From an uncultured Bartonella sp. (GTDB lineage Bacteria > Pseudomonadota > Alphaproteobacteria > Rhizobiales > Rhizobiaceae): a stretch of 64,000 nt of DNA. The position numbers and the translations under genes are program-made. The stretch spans positions 112,699-176,698 of the forward strand of contig NZ_CAMLFE010000006.1 of the NCBI RefSeq assembly GCF_946479275.1, in the 5' to 3' direction. This document shows positions 1 through 8,155 of this stretch, one piece after another. Under the pieces are notes generated by a model that was given only the letters and a program-made list of their open reading frames with translations, made no database searches and was not told the DNA's origin. The stretch's first letter is position 1; each line of letters starts with the position of its first letter.

Positions 1-752
1 TGAAAAATATGGATGGGATGCATCAACAAATCGCCGAAATCACAGGCATTCAGTGTTTGCAGGCGTTCCTGATAGGCGCGGTAAAGTTCGCGTCCTTTGC
101 CATTGCCGAATGAGCGGGCATCACCTTCCGGTATCTGGTCAGGCGCAAGGCCATGGTTTTTCCACCCGTCAATCATATTGGCAAAAGTGCGCGCCGGCCA
201 TCTTTTATCGTCAAGCCCTTCAGCCTGAATGAGCTGTTTAATAAGCCTTATCACATCATCCGTATCAAGAATGGTGAAATTGCTGTTGAGGCCGACAAGT
301 TCCGCGTGACGACGAAGAATTTTTACCCCGATCGAGTGGAACGTGCCAAGCCACGGCATGCCTTCAACCGCGCCGCCAACCAGTTCACCAATACGGTTTT
401 TCATTTCACGCGCAGCTTTATTGGTGAATGTGACCGCCAGAATTTGGCTTGGATAAGCAAGGCCAAGCCGTAAAATATGGGCAATGCGTGTGGTGAGAAC
501 CCGTGTCTTTCCAGTGCCGGCACCGGCCAGAACCAGAACCGGGCCTTCTGTCGTTGTTACAGCAAGGCGCTGCTCGGGATTGAGCTTTTTGAGATAATCG
601 GCATCAGCATCGGCATTGCGGCGCGCAGCCATGGCGCGTTCTGCCAAACTAGCTTCACCATTACGAGCTTCATCGCGCGCAGACGATTGCGGCGTTGGCT
701 TTTTCGGCTCATCATCAAAAAAGGGTATATCGTCAGGAAAATCGGTCATCAT
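1..752 (-). CDS. uvrD: UvrD/PcrA-type DNA helicase, N-terminal part (cut by window edge)
   Basis: This is the first ~250 codons of a superfamily 1A helicase; the rest lies beyond the left edge. After a ~50-residue variable N-terminus it shows the Q-motif region (LNPEQRLAV), the Walker A motif LAGAGTGKTR near residue 75, motif Ia (TFTNKAAREMK) and GTFHSIGVKILRR, an order typical of UvrD/PcrA. Family members unwind DNA 3'-to-5' in nucleotide excision and mismatch repair. Two adjacent ATG codons (750-752 and 747-749) can start it. The acidic run DFPDDIPFFDDE at the extreme N-terminus resembles Rhizobiales UvrD proteins, which is family recollection rather than a search. UvrD and PcrA cannot be told apart from this part. 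Confidence 0.93.
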   Translation of the reverse strand, partial: MMTDFPDDIPFFDDEPKKPTPQSSARDEARNGEASLAERAMAARRNADADADYLKKLNPEQRLAVTTTEGPVLVLAGAGTGKTRVLTTRIAHILRLGLAYPSQILAVTFTNKAAREMKNRIGELVGGAVEGMPWLGTFHSIGVKILRRHAELVGLNSNFTILDTDDVIRLIKQLIQAEGLDDKRWPARTFANMIDGWKNHGLAPDQIPEGDARSFGNGKGRELYRAYQERLQTLNACDFGDLLMHPIHIF

Positions 753-824
753 CACCAATCTAATGGTTCGAGATATTTTCTGCTAGGCCAGAATATAAGC
801 TTTTACACGAAAACGATTGCAAAA

Positions 825-1931
825 TCACTTTTTTTTGCGTTGTGCTTCATATTGATAGACGCGCCGATCGGTCAAATTTTTCCGGTGGTCTATGATTGGA
901 GCAACAATCGGTTTCAAATTCGGCTCGCGTCTGATCAAGGCGACAAGATCATTAAGTTCGTTCATGGCAACGAGTTTGATAATGTCATCACGAATGGAGC
1001 CATCTTCGCGCTTGGGCAATTGATGCACAATCTGAAGGGACTCGATTTTCTGGTCTTTCAGAAGATTACGAACAGCTTTTTCATCAAGTTTGTCGGATTC
1101 GACAAAAACATATAGCCCGACACCTTTGGCTGGAAGCGAATAGGTTGCAATTGCAATATCGCCAATATCCGGATTATTTTTCAAAAGATTGCGAATGACT
1201 GGTCCTTGATGTTGAACGCGGTCACCCGTTCCATCACCATCCGACCATTTGAACATGTCTTTTGTGATAAAATTATAGACCCGTTTTCCGGTTGCCAACC
1301 AAAGACGAGAGGGCCAAGAGCGGTTTTTCAATATCCGCTTTTCCGTGGGCGTCATGAGTTCGGGTGCAAAACTTCTTTTTTGCTTTATGAGATGACGGAA
1401 ATCTTCATAGGCAAAATAGCGATAAAGGGCACCTCGGTGTTTATGCACACTTGCCAACTGGAAATCGATGATCGAAGCTTTACCGTCACTTGTCATCAGC
1501 CAGTTTTGTGGCTTTGCAAGATCGTTATGGGTAATGCCCATACGGCGTAAATTACGAAGTATTTTGAATGCACTCAAATAAAATTCGGGTTTGTTCGGGC
1601 GCGCCAGATGCAATGGCGTTCCTTCGCTCCATGAGCGATAAAGCCCGTCTTTATCAACCGCGATAAGCTGTGGCACGCCTTCTAGCCCGCGAACTTTCTT
1701 CAATGCCCGTATTTCTCTTCGTGCCAATATCCAGGCAAGCGGGCGAGACCATTTTGGCGCAGCCGTGACAATGCGGCGGATAACGCGTTTGTGCGGGTCG
1801 TCAGCAAAATAGCCGACCCGCGTTTCCGAGAAAACATCGCGCTTCAAAACCATCAAGGCCACAAATTCGGTTAAAAATTGTGGGTCTTTCAAAGGCGGCA
1901 AAGCGCTGTCTGAATCGGCAAAATGTTCCAT
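825..1931 (-). CDS. Protein kinase-like protein with C-terminal AMP-binding_C-like domain
   Basis: The protein has 368 residues. The N-terminal half carries a protein-kinase-like catalytic loop, HNDLAKPQNWL around residue 135, where HxD and the downstream N match the catalytic Asp and Mg-binding Asn. It is followed by IDFQLA in the position of the DFG motif. No obvious glycine-rich loop is visible, as in RIO- or Kdo-kinase-like folds. The last ~110 residues, including LPKREDGSIRDDI, look like the C-terminal lid of acyl-CoA/AMP ligases, where the motif is LPRTxSGKIxR; here the lysine is replaced by serine (DGSIR). The substrate is unknown. It is transcribed alone, downstream of the sspB operon and in the same direction. 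The kinase call is fairly safe; the C-terminal assignment rests on motif resemblance only. Confidence 0.75.
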   Translation of the reverse strand: MEHFADSDSALPPLKDPQFLTEFVALMVLKRDVFSETRVGYFADDPHKRVIRRIVTAAPKWSRPLAWILARREIRALKKVRGLEGVPQLIAVDKDGLYRSWSEGTPLHLARPNKPEFYLSAFKILRNLRRMGITHNDLAKPQNWLMTSDGKASIIDFQLASVHKHRGALYRYFAYEDFRHLIKQKRSFAPELMTPTEKRILKNRSWPSRLWLATGKRVYNFITKDMFKWSDGDGTGDRVQHQGPVIRNLLKNNPDIGDIAIATYSLPAKGVGLYVFVESDKLDEKAVRNLLKDQKIESLQIVHQLPKREDGSIRDDIIKLVAMNELNDLVALIRREPNLKPIVAPIIDHRKNLTDRRVYQYEAQRKKK

Positions 1932-2259
1932 AGCGTTGAGTTAGACGGTTGGCTCTCTTCTATCAAGTCCGTTTGTTCAAATCGGTTAGAAATATAAACG
2001 ACAAAAAGCAGCAAGTAACCATTATTGTCAAATTCGGACAAAAATAGCACATGCCTTCGGCACGAATTTCAGGATTCGTGCTTTTGAACGCAAGTTCTAA
2101 CACAAAGCCGGAAAGTGCGCCTTTGCTTCAAATTCTAAAGCGTATGTCAAGAAGTGAAATGATAGGCGAGTGGAATAAAACACGGGTTGAGCCATGCTAC
2201 ACGGTGGCATTTTGAAACAAAACGAAGCTTCCGTTTTTCTTAAATTTGTTGGAGTTGCT
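1932..2259. other. Intergenic stretch with one hairpin
   Basis: No gene is seen in this 328-bp stretch. It holds the upstream region of the kinase-like gene and a perfect 8-bp inverted repeat, GCACGAAT-6-ATTCGTGC, at 2060-2081 followed by four T on the plus strand. The T run has the wrong orientation for the minus-strand RHH gene, so its role is unclear. Confidence 0.5.
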
Positions 2260-2508
2260 TTAAAAATTTTTCGCGAGCTTCAGGGCAAGTAGGCGCAACG
2301 CAGCTGAAAGATTAATTTCACAAGGTCGTGTCTCGTCGATCAAAGTAACGAGGCTAGCAAAAGAAAGTTCAAGTTTGTTGGCTTCTTGCAGCAGAATGTC
2401 GATATAGGCCTGCTCAAGTGATATACTTGTTGCATGACCATCAATACGGACAGAAATTTTTTTTGCCTGCGCTTTCTGCCAGTCAATGGTTCTGATTGAC
2501 GAGGGCAG
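2260..2508 (-). CDS. Ribbon-helix-helix domain protein (no canonical start codon)
   Basis: The reading frame encodes about 82 residues with the core HATSISLEQAYIDILLQEA followed by LSFASLVTLID and LSAALRLLAL. This matches the small alphaproteobacterial ribbon-helix-helix family (PF13467-like), presumed DNA-binding. No ATG, GTG or TTG lies in frame before the conserved core; the frame opens after a TAA upstream. The best start is the CTG at 2506-2508, one base after the stop of the DUF4169 gene and preceded by AAGGAT. Alternatively the start has been lost and the gene is decaying. It would be the third gene of the sspB-DUF4169-RHH operon, an arrangement common in Rhizobiales. The body of the frame is intact. 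Confidence 0.6.
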   Translation of the reverse strand: MPSSIRTIDWQKAQAKKISVRIDGHATSISLEQAYIDILLQEANKLELSFASLVTLIDETRPCEINLSAALRLLALKLAKNF

Positions 2509-2509
2509 G

Positions 2510-2701
2510 TTATCCTTGATCTTTGTCGTGAGGAATTTTCCTTATATCAAGAAAGCTTTCGGTTTTTTGTTTTTGCCGTTTATCAAATGCACGCTCGATT
2601 TTTGTGCGGCCGAATAAAACCCGATTCTCTCCTGCTTCCTTTTCGTTGTTCAGACGTTTCTTTTGTTTGCGAAACTGCCGCAAATTGACAACTTCAGCCA
2701 T
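2510..2701 (-). CDS. DUF4169 family small basic protein
   Basis: A 63-residue protein beginning MAEVVNLRQFRKQKKR, the typical opening of the DUF4169 family. It is very rich in Lys, Arg and Glu and probably largely helical. Function is unknown. I chose the ATG at 2699-2701 because the family motif begins there; a longer frame upstream would overlap the end of sspB. It sits 10 bp after sspB and is followed immediately by the ribbon-helix-helix gene, which suggests one transcript. In alphaproteobacteria DUF4169 genes are commonly found between SspB and RHH genes, so the context supports the call. Confidence 0.8.
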   Translation of the reverse strand: MAEVVNLRQFRKQKKRLNNEKEAGENRVLFGRTKIERAFDKRQKQKTESFLDIRKIPHDKDQG

Positions 2702-2711
2702 TAAAACCGCC

Positions 2712-3290
2712 TTATTTCTTCCGGAAGGCATCAAGCGAGACAACATCGGCGGAAGGTTTTTTTTCTTCTGCACTCGACTTATCATCGCCATCTACGGCTT
2801 TTTCGTGTGCTTTTATTTTGCTGGAAGTTTTTTTCTTGCCCTTTTTATCGGCAAGAATGGCAAGTTCACCACCTTCTTTTTCTTCCGTTATTGTTTTCAC
2901 ATCGGGACTGTCATTGTCACTTTTCGGCATGTCGGATGCAAGATCGAACGCAGCCTCGAATGCTGCTGTCGGATCATAAAAAACCTGAACCGCAGAAAAT
3001 GGGATGACAAGACGTTCGGGAACGTCACCAAAAGAGAGGCTTACCTCAAAACCGGTATCTGAAACACTCAAATCCCAGAACTGATGCTGCAAAACAATTG
3101 TCATCTGCTCCGGATAGCGCTCTTTCAAGCGTGATGAAATTTTGACCCCCGGTGCATTTGTGAAAAAAGTAATGAAAAAATGATGGTCACCCGGAAGGCC
3201 GGCTTTTGCTACCTCGGACAAAACTTTACGGATAACACTACGTAAAGCGTCCTGAACGAGAATGTCATAACGGATCTGATCATGAACCAT
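2712..3290 (-). CDS. sspB: ClpXP adaptor protein SspB, alphaproteobacterial type
   Basis: SspB tethers ssrA-tagged polypeptides to the ClpX unfoldase for degradation in the cytoplasm. The 192-residue product starts MVHDQIRYDILVQDALRSVI and contains the globular substrate-binding part up to about residue 125, with GDHHFFITFFTNAPGV and the hydrophobic segment ERLVIPFSAVQVFYDP. A long charged Lys/Glu/Asp-rich linker follows, then a short conserved tail, ADVVSLDAFRKK, which is the expected ClpX-docking tail. The ATG at 3288-3290 is the family start; the 15 codons upstream are not conserved-looking. It heads an operon with DUF4169 and RHH genes and lies only ~280 bp downstream of the tmRNA gene, on the same strand. 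Confidence 0.93.
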   Translation of the reverse strand: MVHDQIRYDILVQDALRSVIRKVLSEVAKAGLPGDHHFFITFFTNAPGVKISSRLKERYPEQMTIVLQHQFWDLSVSDTGFEVSLSFGDVPERLVIPFSAVQVFYDPTAAFEAAFDLASDMPKSDNDSPDVKTITEEKEGGELAILADKKGKKKTSSKIKAHEKAVDGDDKSSAEEKKPSADVVSLDAFRKK

Positions 3291-3566
3291 TGAAAACCTG
3301 TTCCTTCTGCGATGTGTTTTAACCAAACTTGGCACACATCCTTAATGCAATGTAGTCAATTGTAATGCAATGCGGCAATCAAAATCTCCTCAAAAATTTT
3401 CTTGTCAGCCGATTTATCACAACCTTCGGTTTCAAACTTGATGAAACGACCGCTATGGCTTTCAGTGCAAACATAAATTGAAGTCAAGGTTTCAAACTTG
3501 AACTTCTAAAATTGAATGAGTCGATAGTTTTAAGCGAATGCTATTTAACAAAAGAAGTGAAGGCTT

Positions 3567-3860
3567 CTGTTGCCAGGTGCCTCCGAACCCCGCTTGGACC
3601 GGCGAAGGTCCAAGACTTAATTTGAAGCGTTCGCGCCGCAATTAAGCAGCGAGACGAGCTTCCGCATAGTTGTCATTTGCAACTACTTAAGTAGCCCGAT
3701 AACGGTGGTACAATGCCGGGTAAAAGAGCAATCTTTACGCCCTTGTCGATCCTGTTTCGCCCCCTTCATAACAAAAACAACTAAAATATCGAAAGCTGTT
3801 TTAATTGTGGTGGAGGCGCCGGGTACCGCCCCCGGGTCCAATGGGTTTATTACACTGTCC
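3567..3860 (-). ncRNA. ssrA: Two-piece permuted tmRNA (ssrA)
   Basis: Reading the minus strand, an acceptor piece (about 3860 to 3808) ends in a T-arm and acceptor strand CGCCTCC-A-CCA with the CCA encoded. A ~43-nt intervening segment (3807-3765) follows, then the coding piece begins GGGGGCGAAACAGGATCGAC at 3764. The first seven bases, GGGGGCG, pair with CGCCTCC of the acceptor piece with one G-U pair, rebuilding the tRNA-like acceptor stem. The tag frame at 3680-3642 reads ANDNYAEARLAA followed by TAA. This is the alphaproteobacterial, circularly permuted architecture, processed into two RNAs. It rescues stalled ribosomes with SmpB. Outer ends are approximate. The order of pieces, stem and tag make the call very secure. 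Confidence 0.95.
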
Positions 3861-4611
3861 ATTTATTACCATAGCTGGCAAGCCAGCACCGCCAATATAG
3901 GTAAAATGCCGCTCATAGAAAAGGGGGGGTGTCCAACTTTTTCGCAGACCGCTTCACACAGTACGAATGGCTGATCGGTTAGATGGTAGTACTTTAGAAT
4001 TCTGATTATTCCGGATGAAAAATCATTGCCTGATTAAAGATCAAAAAATTGTTTAAAAGGTGCTGACCGTTGTTTAACGGAAGTGCCGAGCTCACGACCG
4101 ACCATATTGATCAAAAAAGATATGATGCAAATGTGAATGGCTCCGCAGGCGGTGGGCTTGAAAGAGGTATTGTTACCGAAGTTTATAAAAAAGCGCTGCT
4201 GCAGCAGTGGCTGTAACCGATGGCGCCGCAACGTAATTAGAAAAACACGTCGCCTAAATATTTGCTTAAGAGACAAACAAAAGCAAACAAGCAGTCAAAA
4301 AACGTAATGAATTGCCGATTGATTTAAGATGGTCATATGAGAACCGGGTGACATTCTATTATTTTGTTGCCAAGGAACCAGCCTGCTCAAGTAAAGGAAG
4401 AGGCCGGTTTCGCCCCCAATCTCGCAGAAGGGCTAATTTCCTCTTTGCGCAAGAAACAAGAAGAGTGTGAGATTTTGCGTGACAGCGAAGGGGGCAGCCT
4501 GATTATTAAAACCTGGAACAGGTAAAATCTGCCATTCGGAACGACCCTATTCAGGGTAATTTTATGGCTATCGCACCCTAAAAAAGTTACCTAATGGGAT
4601 TCATGCAGTCG
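3861..4611. other. Decayed intergenic region upstream of ssrA
   Basis: No intact gene is recognised in these 750 bp. There is a G7 tract near 3923. A start-less plus-strand frame near 4365-4525 includes the coding-like string AEGLISSLRKKQEECEILR and ends in TAA at the end of LIIKTWNR. tmRNA genes are frequent integration sites, so this could be the remains of an inserted element, but no integrase or attachment repeat was found. The promoter of ssrA must lie at the left end of the stretch. Confidence 0.4.
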
Positions 4612-4643
4612 TAAAAAAAAGCCCCTCGAAAGAGGGGCTTTTC
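4612..4643 (-). terminator. Rho-independent terminator of dctA
   Basis: On the minus strand a stem AAGCCCCTC / GAGGGGCTT with a TTTC loop is followed by a run of T. It lies about 22 bp beyond the dctA stop codon. Confidence 0.9.
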
Positions 4644-4664
4644 CTAATTCAGCAGGAAGCACTC

Positions 4665-6008
4665 TTAGTGGGCTTCTTTACTTTTTGCTTCTTCAACATG
4701 GTGATGCCCATGTTGGTGTTCGTGACCACCCAGTACTTTATGAAGTTGAACCGTATCAAGCTCGTTTTCCCAACGGGCAACGACGATACAGGCTACCGCA
4801 TTGCCGACAAGATTGGTCAATGCACGGCATTCCGACATGAAGCGATCAATACCCAATATGATTGCCATGCCAGCAACAGGAATAGCGGGAACCGCACCAA
4901 GTGTAGCCGCAAGGGTGATGAAGCCTGCTCCGGTGACACCGGCTGCTCCCTTTGATGAAATCATTGCAACAATCAGAATAAGCAACTGGTGTTCAAGCGT
5001 AAGGTTGATGTCCAAAGCTTGCGCGATAAACAATGTTGCCAATGTCATATAGATATTGGTTCCATCAAGGTTGAAAGAATAGCCTGTCGGAATAACAAGC
5101 CCGACAACCGATTTCTTGGCGCCAGCCTTTTCCATTTTTTCCATCAATGTCGGCAAAGCAGCTTCGGAAGATGATGTGCCAAGAACCAGTAACAGCTCAT
5201 CCTTGATGTAGCGTACAACTCTGAAAATCGACACGCCGTTATAACGGCAGACGGCGCCAAGAACGACAACGACAAACAGAATAGATGTCAGGTAGAAAGT
5301 TGCAACCAGATAGAACAGGTTGATGACAGAGCCGATACCATATTTACCGATTGTGAAGGCCATTGCACCAAAAGCACCAATCGGGGCGGCTTTCATGAGA
5401 ATGGCAACCAATTTGAAAATCGGTGTGGAAAGAGCATGGATGAAATCCAGAATGGGACGGCCGCGTTCGCCAACTGATCCCAAAGCAATGCCGAACAATA
5501 TGGAAAAGAACAGTACCTGAAGGATATCCCCCTCGGCGAAAGCAGAAACCACTGTCGAGGGAATGATGTTCATCAGGAATTTGACGATTGATGCATCATG
5601 GGCTTTTTCGGCGTAAACTTTGACCGAAGCAGCATCAAGTGAAGCGGGGTCAATATGCATTCCCGCACCCGGTTGCAGCACGTTTCCGATAATGAGGCCA
5701 ATGATAAGCGCCAGAGTTGAGAATGTAATGAAATAAAGCATGCATTTGCCTGCAACACGACCGACCTTTTTCAAGTCGCTCATACCGGCAATACCGCTTA
5801 CAATGGTCAAAAAGATAACCGGTGCGATAATCATTTTAACCAGTTTGATGAAGGCATCGCCTAACGGCTTCAACGATGCGCCGACATCAGGATAAAAATA
5901 TCCGAGCAAAATACCACAGATAATCGCGAATATCACCTGCACATAAAGCACTTTATATAACGCACGACGAGGATGTGGTTGTGTCATTTGTTCAATTTTG
6001 TAAGCCAT
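4665..6008 (-). CDS. dctA: C4-dicarboxylate:cation symporter DctA
   Basis: This inner-membrane carrier imports succinate, fumarate and malate with protons or sodium and belongs to the DAACS (glutamate/dicarboxylate symporter) family. The 447-residue length is normal. Visible family signatures are the serine-rich re-entrant loop [12 protein letters not shown], the [18 protein letters not shown] segment and [14 protein letters not shown], in the right order, with about eight hydrophobic helices. The C-terminus ends in a His-rich tail ([15 protein letters not shown]), an addition that could bind metal but has no known role here. It is monocistronic with its own terminator. No dctB/dctD genes are adjacent, and I saw no convincing sigma-54 site upstream. 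Confidence 0.95.
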   Translation of the reverse strand: MAYKIEQMTQPHPRRALYKVLYVQVIFAIICGILLGYFYPDVGASLKPLGDAFIKLVKMIIAPVIFLTIVSGIAGMSDLKKVGRVAGKCMLYFITFSTLALIIGLIIGNVLQPGAGMHIDPASLDAASVKVYAEKAHDASIVKFLMNIIPSTVVSAFAEGDILQVLFFSILFGIALGSVGERGRPILDFIHALSTPIFKLVAILMKAAPIGAFGAMAFTIGKYGIGSVINLFYLVATFYLTSILFVVVVLGAVCRYNGVSIFRVVRYIKDELLLVLGTSSSEAALPTLMEKMEKAGAKKSVVGLVIPTGYSFNLDGTNIYMTLATLFIAQALDINLTLEHQLLILIVAMISSKGAAGVTGAGFITLAATLGAVPAIPVAGMAIILGIDRFMSECRALTNLVGNAVACIVVARWENELDTVQLHKVLGGHEHQHGHHHVEEAKSKEAH

Positions 6009-6811
6009 GAAGCCTCCCTCTGATCGACCGCACCACTTTTAAAAATGGTTCTAGCAGCTCCTCGGCTACCTCCCGACCGACCTTTTCCATAAAGTCCTGC
6101 AATTCATATGCCAAGTGGCCATTGCTTCGCAAGTTGATTTCACCAAATAACAGCATTTTCAGTCTATAAAATTTTAAAAAATTGGGGAAAAAACCATGAA
6201 ATCACCATGGGTTGGGCTGATATCCTGAATTTTTGATTCAAATGTTTTCTGCTTGTTCAAGATAATCCTCTTTTATTGAAGATTAGAATGCCGAATAATC
6301 AACTTTCGTGTCTTAATCCAAACTTTTGTTCGGGATAAAAGAAAACTGTTGTCTGATAATCAATTGAGGATAATCGGATAATGCCATCATGGCTCGAAAG
6401 TTTAGCAATGCTGTTGCTGGTTCGGGAGGTGTGGCGAAAAGCAGTTAAAAATGGAAATAGGTTGAAAACGGGAGAAGGAAACTGTGTCGGATTTTTGTAT
6501 CATATTCACGGTGGGGCATTTTAACAAACAGAATGTATAATAAAAACAGTTGTCTAAGCCATTGTCTTTATGGTTAGCGGCAAGTAATAATCTCACAGCT
6601 TTGGTCATAAAGTTGCTATCAAAACAAGGAAGTTTTCCCGAAAACGTCGGAAATTACGACTATCCCAATAAAGGTGGGACACTCATTGCAACTTTGGTAA
6701 AGTTAAGATGTGCATATATAAACGTAGAAGACGGGCACAGCTAAAAAACAAAAAAGTTCCTGACCCGGAAACTGAAAGAGTCATCCTCTTCGATAATTTC
6801 AGCAGTGATTT
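6009..6811. other. Long intergenic region between dctA and a SpoIIAA-like gene
   Basis: About 800 bp that should contain the dctA promoter and the 3' end of the neighbouring minus-strand transcript. It is AT-rich. The short open frames in it have no recognisable motifs and look like chance frames. No RNA gene or repeat stands out. Confidence 0.5.
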
Positions 6812-7210
6812 TTATTCGGCAGGTCTCGCTCCGATATATTCCCAGCCTTTGTCAATATCGTTTAAAGAAAACCATTTGGTTTCGACACGCCCGAAAGGCC
6901 TGAAAAATTCGATAGCAAGATTAAGCCAATCGGGCCCGCCTACAATGGCATAACGTTTCAATTTTTTAAAAGCTTCGGCCCTGATTTTTGCAGTATCCTC
7001 GTTAAACAGACTTTCCCAATCGATACCGTCATATTCTTTGAAGATGACGATCATATCGACGTGATCTTGTCCTTCCGCTTCCGCTTCGAAAAGGCCATAG
7101 AGATTTTCAACATCGGAGGACGAAAGAACCCCATTGATCGAAAAAGCAATAGCACCGGCGCGATCGGTTTTGATTTTGGAGACAACAGATATTGTATCTT
7201 CAGGCAACAT
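6812..7210 (-). CDS. SpoIIAA-like / STAS-fold protein
   Basis: A 132-residue cytoplasmic protein resembling the SpoIIAA-like family (PF11964). Typical features are the middle DVENLYGLFEAEAE, the strand VDMIVIFKEYDGIDWESLF, and the stretch KLKRYAIVGGPDWLNLAIEFF followed by an aromatic-rich end containing WFSLNDIDKGWEYI. Family members adopt a STAS-like fold that in some cases binds lipids or hydrophobic ligands; the role is unknown. It is divergent from pdxJ with about 100 bp between the starts and has no other partner. The family call is fairly confident, the function open. Confidence 0.75.
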   Translation of the reverse strand: MLPEDTISVVSKIKTDRAGAIAFSINGVLSSSDVENLYGLFEAEAEGQDHVDMIVIFKEYDGIDWESLFNEDTAKIRAEAFKKLKRYAIVGGPDWLNLAIEFFRPFGRVETKWFSLNDIDKGWEYIGARPAE

Positions 7211-7315
7211 GCTTTTACCCTTCCTTGAAGCGCAATTAAGTTATATGTAGAAAATTAATGTAGCGTTTCAAATGGTCACAAGAACGATTTGAATCGGAAT
7301 TTATAGGTGTGGTCG

Positions 7316-8053
7316 ATGACAATAAAGCTATCGGTTAATCTTAACGCTATCGCGGTTTTACGCAATCGCCGGAATTTGCCTTGGCCAAATGTCGTAGGCA
7401 TGGGGCGCATTGCACTTGATGCGGGGGCGGACGGAATTACAGTGCACCCGCGGCCTGATCAGCGCCATATAAGATTTAGCGATCTTCCCGACATCCGCCG
7501 CCTGATTGATGACGAATTTCCAAATCGCGAATTCAATATCGAAGGATACCCGGACCCGACATTTCTTGATATGGCAGAAACTTATGCCAACCAGATAACA
7601 TTGGTGCCTGATTCTCCCCAGCAATCAACGTCCGACCATGGGTGGGATTTTAGTCGACAGAGCACTTTTTTAGCTCCGATTATCAAACGGCTGAAGGACC
7701 GTTCCATCCGCGTTATTCTGTTTGTAAGTCCGGTTCTCGACGGGCTTGAAGAGGCAAAAAAACTCGGTGCTGATGGTGTTGAAATTTATACCGGCCCCTA
7801 TGGTGACGCTTATGACAGCGACAAAAAGCAATTGCAAGCGCTTGGAGCGGTTACGATTGTTGCCGAAAAAGCAAAACAACTGGGACTCCTTGTCAATGCC
7901 GGGCACGATCTGACAGTGCCCAATCTTCCCCCCATTGTAAAAAGTGTGCCGTGGCTTTATGAAGTCTCGATCGGCCACGGACTTATAGCAGACGCTTTGG
8001 AACACGGTATGAGAAATACCGTTATAAGGTTCAAGCGGGCATTAACTGTTTAA
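7316..8053 (+). CDS. pdxJ: Pyridoxine 5'-phosphate synthase
   Basis: PdxJ condenses 1-deoxyxylulose 5-phosphate with 3-amino-2-oxopropyl phosphate to pyridoxine 5'-phosphate, the last ring-forming step of DXP-dependent vitamin B6 synthesis. The 245-residue TIM barrel shows [14 protein letters not shown] at the N-terminus, [32 protein letters not shown] and [12 protein letters not shown], then [13 protein letters not shown]. All are diagnostic PdxJ motifs including the catalytic Glu and His. I prefer the ATG at 7316 over the in-frame GTG at 7307 because AGGTG lies at the right distance upstream. It is about 100 bp ahead of kup on the same strand; a shared transcript is possible. Confidence 0.96.
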   Translation: MTIKLSVNLNAIAVLRNRRNLPWPNVVGMGRIALDAGADGITVHPRPDQRHIRFSDLPDIRRLIDDEFPNREFNIEGYPDPTFLDMAETYANQITLVPDSPQQSTSDHGWDFSRQSTFLAPIIKRLKDRSIRVILFVSPVLDGLEEAKKLGADGVEIYTGPYGDAYDSDKKQLQALGAVTIVAEKAKQLGLLVNAGHDLTVPNLPPIVKSVPWLYEVSIGHGLIADALEHGMRNTVIRFKRALTV

Positions 8054-8155
8054 CCGTCCGTTACGGCACAGATCTAAGACTATTTAAGGCAGGTAATTTT
8101 TCCTCCGTTTTCTATATCTTCAACAATGAATACTTTCGGCTGAAAGGATTGCGCC

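Noticed and set aside
3705..3974. An 89-codon plus-strand frame
   Set aside because: It is antisense to the tmRNA gene and its composition is explained by the structured RNA.
6009..6180. Sigma-54 promoter for dctA
   Set aside because: A partial TGGC...TTGGC resemblance was seen, but spacing and the invariant GC element do not match TGGCAC-N5-TTGCA.
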